This document shows positions 6,328-11,054 of a DNA stretch of 11,054 nucleotides, one piece after another; position 1 is the first letter of the stretch; each line of letters opens with the position of its first letter. Location: the NCBI GenBank assembly GCA_036339295.1, contig JAYZBK010000128.1:1-11054 (forward strand), written 5' to 3'. The position numbers and the translations under genes were made by a program. Source of the stretch: GCA-002862325 sp036339295. GTDB lineage: Bacteria > Planctomycetota > Phycisphaerae > Phycisphaerales > SM1A02. The notes under the pieces were generated by a model. It had not been told where the DNA came from and did not search any database. It saw only the letters and a program-made list of their open reading frames with translations.

Positions 6328-7422
6328 TCCCGGCATCCCGGGAATCCGCCTCGATCCTCGGGCGTCCGGAGCCCGGCCGCCCTCGTCGCCGGACCGGCTC
6401 CCTCGGCTTCCGGACGGCCGCGCGGCCGACCAGGTCCGCCACCAGTCGATGAACCTCGGCACCCCCACCTCGACCGGGGTGGTCGGTTCCCAGCCGAAGT
6501 CGCGTCGCATCGGCCCGACGTCGGCGGCGCTCGCCTCGACGTCTCCGGGCTGCTTCGGCAGGAGGACCGTCTCCGCCTTCCGGCCGAGCGCCTGCTCGAT
6601 CAACTCGACGTACCGAAGCAGGTCGACGTTGGTGTCGTTGCCGAGGTTGTAGATCCGGAACGGGGCATCGCTTCGATCGAGCCGTGGATCCGCCGGATCG
6701 AATCCGGGGTCGGGGGCCGCCGGCTGGTCGAGCACCCGCAGGACACCCTCGACGACATCGTCGATCCACGTGAAGTCCCGGCGATGGCGACCGTGGTTGT
6801 AGAGCTCGATGGGACGACCGTCCTCGATCGCCTCCGCGAACCTCCAGAGCGCCATGTCGGGCCGCCCCCACGTCCCGTAGACGCTGAAGAACCGGAGACC
6901 GGTGCTCGGGATGCCGTAGAGATGGGCGTAGCCGTGGGCCATCAGCTCGCCGCTCCGCTTCGTCGCCGCGTAGAGCGAGAGCGGATGATCGACGGGATGC
7001 TCGGTGCCGAAGGGAAGCACCTCGTTTCCACCGTAGACCGAACTGCTGCTGGCGAAGACCAGGTGCCGGGGCTCGACGGCCCTCGCGAGCTCGAGCACGG
7101 ACAGCTGGGCGGCGAGGTTCGCATCCAGGTACTCGTACGGGGCGTCGATCGAATGCCGGACGCCCGCCTGGGCGGCGAGGTGGACGATGCGGTCGATCCC
7201 GCGATCGCGGAGTCGGTCGATGCAGGTCCGGTCGGCGAGATCGAGTCGCTCGAACTCGAAGTCCTCGCTCGAGGAGAGCCGCTCGATCCGGGCCTCCTTG
7301 AGCACCGGATCGTAGTACGCGTTCATCGAATCGACGCCCAGCACCGACTCGCCCCGCTCGAGCAGGGCGGCCGTGACGTGGTGGCCGATGAAGCCACCGC
7401 AACCGGTGACGAGGACTCGCAA
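5605..7422 (-). CDS. UDP-glucuronate 4-epimerase-like SDR protein with stop-less C-terminal extension antisense to rny
   Basis: An extended short-chain dehydrogenase/reductase that probably interconverts UDP-glucuronate and UDP-galacturonate for surface polysaccharide. The first 331 residues (7422 down to 6430) make a complete enzyme of normal family length. They hold the NAD-binding TGCGGFIG near 6-13, the NAYYDPVLKEAR segment typical of CapI-type epimerases, a Ser-rich ASSSSVYG near 124-131, the catalytic Y151-x3-K155 and VYGTWGRPDMAL near 181-192. Start: TTG at 7422 is chosen because AGGAG lies 8 nt upstream and the Rossmann fold begins at once; an ATG at 7488 would add 22 unlikely residues. 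After the terminal FIDWWRTW the frame does not stop. It reads on for about 274 residues of Arg/Asp/Leu-rich, non-family sequence to 5605, antisense to rny. The enzyme is secure; the true 3' end is uncertain, either a real extension or a lost stop. Confidence 0.7.
   Translation of the reverse strand: MRVLVTGCGGFIGHHVTAALLERGESVLGVDSMNAYYDPVLKEARIERLSSSEDFEFERLDLADRTCIDRLRDRGIDRIVHLAAQAGVRHSIDAPYEYLDANLAAQLSVLELARAVEPRHLVFASSSSVYGGNEVLPFGTEHPVDHPLSLYAATKRSGELMAHGYAHLYGIPSTGLRFFSVYGTWGRPDMALWRFAEAIEDGRPIELYNHGRHRRDFTWIDDVVEGVLRVLDQPAAPDPGFDPADPRLDRSDAPFRIYNLGNDTNVDLLRYVELIEQALGRKAETVLLPKQPGDVEASAADVGPMRRDFGWEPTTPVEVGVPRFIDWWRTWSAARPSGSRGSRSGDEGGRAPDARGSRRIPGMPGSAGDGLGADFAKHRDLDLAGEGHLVLDPLGDVAGDLVGGGVVGLARVEDDSDLASGLDRMGLVDVRLVGRDALELLEPLDVHLHRFASRAGPGAADRVGRHDDGRVRRRRGDVGVVAADRVEHLLGLLAELAGELHADRGMAALHLVVHRLADVVEEAAATGDLAVEPELVGDHLGEEGDLDRVPEDVLSVAGPERQLAHRLRDLRMDPAEVRLHDRLLARLLDAFLDVPLGLGDDLLDP
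6328..6416. terminator. Hairpins between the convergent rny and epimerase genes
   Basis: TCCCGG (6328-6333) pairs with CCGGGA (6338-6343) around a CATC loop directly after the rny stop. A second, longer stem joins CGTCCGGA (6363-6370) to TCCGGACG (6409-6416). Neither has a U-run, so any terminator function is structural or Rho-assisted and is inferred. The epimerase reading frame passes through both without a stop. Confidence 0.35.
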
Positions 7423-7597
7423 GGATCGAACTCCTGGGTCCGGCCCGCGAACCGTCGCCGAGGGCGGTTCGAAGGCTCGGGAAGACACCCAAATGTAGCC
7501 GCTTCGGACGGACCGGCGTGGACGCCGGCCGTGGAGCGGCCATCAAACGGAGTATTGTCCAGTCACGATCGCCGAAACGTCGTCCCGGAGCCATGAC
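7423..7597. promoter_or_regulatory. Divergent promoter region between the epimerase and DUF4139 genes
   Basis: This 175-nt gap must hold the start signals of both genes. On the + strand TATTGT (7553-7558) is a possible -10 box, with no good -35. On the minus strand TACATT (7497-7492) is a weaker candidate. An inverted repeat CCGGCG-TGGA-CGCCGG (7513-7528) and an adjoining GGCCG/CGGCC pair (7527-7541) lie just upstream of the + candidate and could be an operator. All are weak assignments. Confidence 0.3.
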
Positions 7598-9106
7598 ATG
7601 ACCATTCCGAGCCTCGTCGCCGCCGCCCTCCTCGCCGCCGGATCGTCGGCGGACCAGCCGGCGACCTCGATCACCATCTACTCGTCGGCCGATCCCGCCG
7701 GCTTCGATCCGACCCGGTACGTCGCCCAGCAACGGAACGGCTTCACGCCGAACGCGGCGTGGCAGGTGCCGGGGTTCGGCGTGGTCAAGCAGCTTCGCTC
7801 GTTCGAACTCGAGCCCGGCCGGAACCAGGTCTCCTTCACCGACGTCGCGGCGTTCCTCGATCCCACGACGGTCGGGTTCACCGATCTCACCGATCCGGGA
7901 ACCAGCGTCCTCGAGCAATCGTTCCAGTTCGATCTCGTGAGCCCCAGCAAGCTCTTCGAGAAGTACCTCGACCGTCCGATCAAGGCCCGGGTCCCGATGG
8001 GCACGAACCAGCGGGTCGTCGAGGGCACCCTCCTCTCCGCGACCCAGGGCCGACTCGTGATCCAGGCCGACCAGGGGATCGAGATCGTCGACGCCGACAC
8101 CGCCCAGGTCAGCCTCACCGAACTCCCCGACGGCTTCCTGACCCGGCCCACGCTCGTCTGGGACCTCCTCGCCGACCGGGGCGGCGAGCATCGGATCCGG
8201 ACCACGTACCAGACCGCCGGCCTCACCTGGCGGGCCGACTACAACCTCGTGCTCAACGAGGACGACACCGAAGCGGACCTGACGGCCTGGGTCACCCTGC
8301 TCAATCTCTCGGGCGTGGCCTACCCGGACACGCAGCTCAAGCTCGTGGCGGGCGACGTCCAGCGGATCCAGCCGCGACCCCAGAACTTCGGCGTCCGCGC
8401 CCGCGGAGGCGCCATGGAGATGATGGCCGACGGCGCCGCGGGCTTCGAGGAGCAGTCGTTCTTCGAGTACCACCTCTACACCCTGCCCCGCCCCACCGAC
8501 ATCGCGAGCAACAGCACGCAGCAGCTGACGCTCTTCCCGTCCGTCTCGGGCGCGAAGGTCGTCAAGGAGCTCGTGTACGAACCGACCGGCCGCACCGGAT
8601 TCGGCAACGATCCCTACACCAATCGAGGCTTCGTGACCTCGGGCCCCGGCAAGATCGGGGCGTTCGTGGCGTTCCGCAACACCGAGGAGAACCGGCTCGG
8701 CATGCCGATGCCGAAGGGACGCATCCGCGCGTACAAGCAGGATCCGAAGGACGGCACGCTCGAGTTCATCGGCGAGGACCTGATCGACCACACGCCTCGG
8801 AACGAGACGGTCCGGATCAAGCTGGGCGACTCGTTCGACGTCGTCGGCGATCGCAAGGTGATCGACTTCAAGGTCGACTCGAACCGCCGGACGATGACCG
8901 AGACCGTCGAGATCGAGGTCCGCAACCAGAAGAAGGTCGTGCAGAACGTCGTGGTCCGCGAGCACCTCTATCGATGGCGCAACTGGGAGATCGTCGAACG
9001 CAACGAGCCGTTCGAGAAGGTCGACTCGAACACCGTCGAGTGGAACCTGCGCATCGCCCCCGAGGCGACCGGACGGATCCGGTACGAGGTGGTCTACACC
9101 TGGTGA
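7598..9106 (+). CDS. Exported DUF4139 domain-containing protein
   Basis: This 502-residue protein of unknown function begins with a short hydrophobic leader (residues 1-19, ending AAGSSADQ), so it is probably exported, although the leader lacks the usual basic residues. A preceding domain of about 180 residues is all-beta-like and is not recognised. From about residue 205 it matches the DUF4139 family: TAGLTWRADYNLVLNED, a LVAGDVQ segment near 249-255, then PMPKGRIRAYKQD (369-381) and the diagnostic FIGEDLIDHTPRNE / GDSFDVVGDRK region (390-420). Alternating strands dominate the C-terminal part. ATG 7598 is preferred because GGAG (7587-7590) is 7 nt upstream. An ATG at 7593 only opens the three-codon frame ATG-ACA-TGA, which overlaps this start. 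The gene ends 28 nt from the convergent rsmA. DUF4139 has no assigned enzymatic activity that I can state with confidence. Confidence 0.88.
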   Translation: MTIPSLVAAALLAAGSSADQPATSITIYSSADPAGFDPTRYVAQQRNGFTPNAAWQVPGFGVVKQLRSFELEPGRNQVSFTDVAAFLDPTTVGFTDLTDPGTSVLEQSFQFDLVSPSKLFEKYLDRPIKARVPMGTNQRVVEGTLLSATQGRLVIQADQGIEIVDADTAQVSLTELPDGFLTRPTLVWDLLADRGGEHRIRTTYQTAGLTWRADYNLVLNEDDTEADLTAWVTLLNLSGVAYPDTQLKLVAGDVQRIQPRPQNFGVRARGGAMEMMADGAAGFEEQSFFEYHLYTLPRPTDIASNSTQQLTLFPSVSGAKVVKELVYEPTGRTGFGNDPYTNRGFVTSGPGKIGAFVAFRNTEENRLGMPMPKGRIRAYKQDPKDGTLEFIGEDLIDHTPRNETVRIKLGDSFDVVGDRKVIDFKVDSNRRTMTETVEIEVRNQKKVVQNVVVREHLYRWRNWEIVERNEPFEKVDSNTVEWNLRIAPEATGRIRYEVVYTW

Positions 9107-9113
9107 CGCGAAT

Positions 9114-9131
9114 CGGCGATGCGGGTCGCCG
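9114..9131. terminator. Small hairpin between convergent DUF4139 and rsmA genes
   Basis: CGGCGA (9114-9119) pairs with TCGCCG (9126-9131) around a six-base loop, filling most of the 28-nt gap between the two stop codons. There is no T-run on either side, so it is at best a weak bidirectional terminator. Confidence 0.3.
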
Positions 9132-9134
9132 GAA

Positions 9135-9974
9135 TCAACCGGCCCCATCCCCGCGCACCGCCGGACTCCCCAGCGATCGATGGAGCTCGAGCAGTTCCTC
9201 CGGCGACATCGACTCCGGACGCCTCGTCCCGTCGAGGTCGTCCGGCGTGGCGATCCCCATCCGCGAGAGCGTGGCACCGATCTGCTTGCGGCGCGTCCGG
9301 AAGAGCTCGCCCACGAAGTCGGCGAACACCTCGGGGTCCCCGATGCCGTGTCCCGCATCCGGGACGATCGAGACCACCGCACTCGTCACCTTCGGGGCCG
9401 GCCAGAAGCAGCCGGGCGGAATGGTGGCGACCCGCTCGATGGAGCCCATCAGGGCGGTGATGATCGAGATCGGGCCGTATTCCCGACCGCCGGGGCCGGC
9501 GGCGAGCCGGTCGGCGACCTCCTTCTGGATGAGCACCACCTGCCCGAGGCAGTTCGGCCGGCGAAGGACGAGATCCATCATCAGGGGGGTGGCCGCCTGG
9601 TACGGCAGGTTGGCGACCATCCGGAAGGGACGATCCGCGATCGACTCCAGCAGCACCGGAGCGAGATGCCGCCTGCGGTCGAGACAGTCCCCGTGGACCA
9701 GCCGGATCCGGTCGCCGACCCTCGACGCGACGATCGCCGCCATGTCGTCGTCGATCTCGGCGCAGATCACCTCGGCGCCCGATTCGAGCAGGGCTTCGGT
9801 GAGGGTGCCCGTGCCGGGACCGACCTCGAGCACGAGATCGCCCGGCTCGACGCCGGCCGCGTCGACGATCCGACGGAGCTGGTTGTGGTCATGGAGGAAG
9901 TTCTGCCCGAAGCGATGCTTCGGGCGGATGCCTCGGGCCTCCAGAAGCTCCCGGATCTCGCTGAGTGTCTGCAC
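9135..9974 (-). CDS. rsmA: 16S rRNA (adenine(1518)-N6/adenine(1519)-N6)-dimethyltransferase RsmA (KsgA)
   Basis: RsmA dimethylates two adjacent adenines in the 3'-terminal helix of 16S rRNA late in small-subunit assembly, using S-adenosylmethionine. The 279-residue length is normal. Family motifs in order: KHRFGQNFL (19-27), the SAM-binding motif EVGPGTGT (50-57), acidic AEID (72-75), the HGD segment near 94-96, the catalytic NLPY (122-125) and FWPAPKV (190-196), then FRTRRKQ (225-231) in the C-terminal domain. The start codon is GTG at 9974, preceded by AGGAG (9988-9984) with 9-nt spacing. It is the last gene of a three-gene minus-strand operon, 39 nt after the stop of the HATPase gene. It may share the promoter at 10927-10899. 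Position after a partner-switching pair is unusual for rsmA as I know it. Confidence 0.96.
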   Translation of the reverse strand: MQTLSEIRELLEARGIRPKHRFGQNFLHDHNQLRRIVDAAGVEPGDLVLEVGPGTGTLTEALLESGAEVICAEIDDDMAAIVASRVGDRIRLVHGDCLDRRRHLAPVLLESIADRPFRMVANLPYQAATPLMMDLVLRRPNCLGQVVLIQKEVADRLAAGPGGREYGPISIITALMGSIERVATIPPGCFWPAPKVTSAVVSIVPDAGHGIGDPEVFADFVGELFRTRRKQIGATLSRMGIATPDDLDGTRRPESMSPEELLELHRSLGSPAVRGDGAG

Positions 9975-10013
9975 CCGGACTCGCTCCTGGCAAGACGTCT
10001 CCGACGCCGTCGG

Positions 10014-10463
10014 TCAGTCCTTCGAGAAGATCATCTCGATGCGATTGCCCGGGGCCTTGATCTCGACGTTGGTCATGTAGGCCCGCATGAGCATGATGCC
10101 GCGCCCGGAGGGAATCTCGAGGTTCTCGTCCTCGGTCGGATCGGGAACCGCGTCGGGATCGAAACCGGAGCCCTCGTCCTCGACCGCGAGCCAGATGCGG
10201 GAGGAGTCGATCTCGAACTCGACCTTCACCATCTTGGTCGGATCCTCGGCATTCCCGTGCCTGAACGCGTTCGCCACCGCCTCCTCGAGCGCCAGTCGGA
10301 TCGCGAAGGTCGAGGCCTCGTCGAAGCCGCTCGCCTCGACCGCGGAGATCACCTGCTCGTGCAGCTGGTCGAGTTCCTCGCGGACGTCGTGCAGCTCGAT
10401 GCAGCCCGACCGCGGACCTCCCCCTCCATCCCCATCGCTCTGCCTGGCATCGGATTCGACCAT
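10014..10463 (-). CDS. HATPase-fold anti-sigma regulatory factor (RsbW/SpoIIAB-like serine kinase)
   Basis: This 149-residue protein belongs to the small GHKL ATPases related to RsbW/SpoIIAB, which bind a sigma factor and phosphorylate a STAS partner. The ATP site is complete: N-box LALEEAVANAFRHGN with E61 and N65, G1 box DEGSGFDP (96-103) and G2 box SGRGIMLM (119-126). About 22 polar N-terminal residues, rich in Gly and Asp, precede the fold. ATG 10463 has only a weak GGAA upstream, so a slightly later start cannot be excluded. The gene follows the STAS gene by 45 nt and precedes rsmA by 39 nt, which fits one transcript and suggests the STAS protein is its substrate. No sigma factor or PP2C phosphatase is in the window, so the controlled target is unknown. 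It might instead control another output. Confidence 0.9.
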   Translation of the reverse strand: MVESDARQSDGDGGGGPRSGCIELHDVREELDQLHEQVISAVEASGFDEASTFAIRLALEEAVANAFRHGNAEDPTKMVKVEFEIDSSRIWLAVEDEGSGFDPDAVPDPTEDENLEIPSGRGIMLMRAYMTNVEIKAPGNRIEMIFSKD

Positions 10464-10508
10464 GACGTGTTCCGAGAGACCGTGACGCTGGAGGGGCGGG
10501 CGACGTCT

Positions 10509-10868
10509 TCAGCCGAACGACTTCAACGCCGTGGCGGCATCGTCGTGGATCTCGAACATCTGATCGAGACGGGTGATCTTGAAGACCTCGAGGATCTGCG
10601 GGCGGATGTCGGAGAGCCGCAGCTGGCCGTCACGGGCCGACACCGCATGACCGACCTTGATGAGCGCTCCGAGCGCCGCGGAGGAGAGATGCTCCACGTC
10701 GGAGAAGCAGATCAGGAGGCGGGGCCTCGGGCTGCCCTCGACGATCCGGGAGAGCTCCTCCCCGATCTGCTGGATGTTCGCCTCGTCGAGGATGTTGCGG
10801 TCGACGAATCCGACGCGGGTCACGCCGTCGATCTCATCGACCTTGAGTCCTGCCGCAGTGGGGTTCAT
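10509..10868 (-). CDS. STAS-domain anti-anti-sigma factor (RsbV/SpoIIAA-like)
   Basis: A single STAS domain fills this 119-residue cytoplasmic protein. In the family, the unphosphorylated form captures the HATPase partner and frees its target, while phosphorylation of one serine switches it off. The conserved phosphorylation loop reads FSDVEHLSSAALGALI (55-70). By alignment with the SSGLG loop of SpoIIAA, S63 is the likely phosphorylated residue, though the usual Asp before the serines is Leu here. The C-terminal part, with VFKITRLDQMFEIHDD (95-110), is also typical. AAAGGA lies upstream of the ATG at a longish spacing, and a sigma70-type promoter at 10927-10899 would give a leader of about 24 nt. 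It is the first gene of the operon with the HATPase protein and rsmA. Confidence 0.92.
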   Translation of the reverse strand: MNPTAAGLKVDEIDGVTRVGFVDRNILDEANIQQIGEELSRIVEGSPRPRLLICFSDVEHLSSAALGALIKVGHAVSARDGQLRLSDIRPQILEVFKITRLDQMFEIHDDAATALKSFG

Positions 10869-10898
10869 GATTCGAGGAGTCCTTTCGGGGTCGTCGTC

Positions 10899-10927
10899 AC
10901 GGTACGCGGCCGGAAGATCGAGTTCAA
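10899..10927 (-). promoter_or_regulatory. Sigma70-type promoter of the STAS-HATPase-rsmA operon
   Basis: On the minus strand TTGAAC (10927-10922) is followed after exactly 17 nt by TACCGT (10904-10899). Transcription would begin near 10892, about 24 nt before the STAS start codon. Spacing and position are good; activity is inferred. Confidence 0.55.
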
Positions 10928-11054
10928 CCGCTCACCCGCAGGGCGCATCGGCCCCAAGAAGGAACCGGCGCGACGGGGTCGTCGCGGCGGTTCGTGGTTC
11001 GGGTCGGCGCGTGCGCACCGCTCAGGATCCGAGGGAGGAGCCCGAACCGATCTG

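Noticed and set aside
7423..7488. ATG start at 7488 for the epimerase
   Set aside because: It adds 22 residues before the Rossmann fold. The TTG at 7422 has AGGAG at 8-nt spacing and gives the usual N-terminus.
6284..9382. 1032-residue open frame on the minus strand spanning epimerase, DUF4139 and rsmA regions
   Set aside because: It is out of frame with the recognisable epimerase and rsmA proteins and antisense to the DUF4139 gene. The sequence is Arg/Gly/Pro-rich without motifs.
7759..10080. 773-residue open frame on the + strand across DUF4139 and rsmA
   Set aside because: It is a frame-shifted and antisense shadow of two identified genes and is rich in Arg and Pro.
10996..11048. GGTTCGGG / CCCGAACC pair at the right edge
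   Set aside because: The 8-bp repeat encloses a loop of about 37 nt, has no T-run, and the window ends before its context can be judged.

Overview
The window is GC-rich, densely coded chromosomal DNA, most likely from a member of the Planctomycetota close to the Phycisphaerae. The best taxonomic clue is the C-terminus of the first gene, which carries paired dockerin-like repeats of the form DxNGDxxxNGADLGxLLSxWG, a tail common on exported proteins of that group. A two-repeat ABC-2 permease, an LSSAAL-type STAS protein and a DUF4139 protein fit this assignment but do not prove it. No phage, insertion sequence, CRISPR array, tRNA or rRNA was seen.

Layout. Positions 1-119 hold no gene. A promoter (120-147) and a strong 5'-UTR hairpin (156-183) lead into an exported five-CXXCH multiheme cytochrome (214-2184, +), followed by an intrinsic terminator (2226-2260). 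Convergent to it is a 609-residue ABC-2 type permease built from two similar halves (2303-4132, -). The 593-nt stretch 4133-4725 contains no convincing protein gene. It has a consensus -35 promoter on the + strand (4208-4237), a terminator-like hairpin with a pyrimidine-rich tail (4386-4471), and a multi-branched RNA element (4538-4620) just before ribonuclease Y (rny, 4726-6327, +).

Convergent to rny is a UDP-glucuronate 4-epimerase-like gene starting with TTG at 7422. Its catalytic domain ends near 6430, but its reading frame has no stop until 5605, deep inside rny on the other strand. Divergent from the epimerase is an exported DUF4139 protein (7598-9106, +). The last 1.9 kb is a minus-strand operon reading from right to left: STAS anti-anti-sigma-like protein (10868-10509), HATPase anti-sigma-like kinase (10463-10014) and 16S rRNA dimethyltransferase rsmA (9974-9135), with a good promoter at 10927-10899. 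Positions 10928-11054 show no gene.

How the genes relate. The cytochrome is a secreted redox protein. RNase Y (mRNA turnover) and RsmA (ribosome maturation) are housekeeping RNA enzymes. The STAS/HATPase pair looks like a partner-switching module with its sigma factor and phosphatase elsewhere. The permease lacks a neighbouring ATPase. No multi-gene new system stands out. The points most worth checking are the missing epimerase stop with its 723-nt antisense overlap of rny, and the possible small RNA or long leader between the permease and rny.
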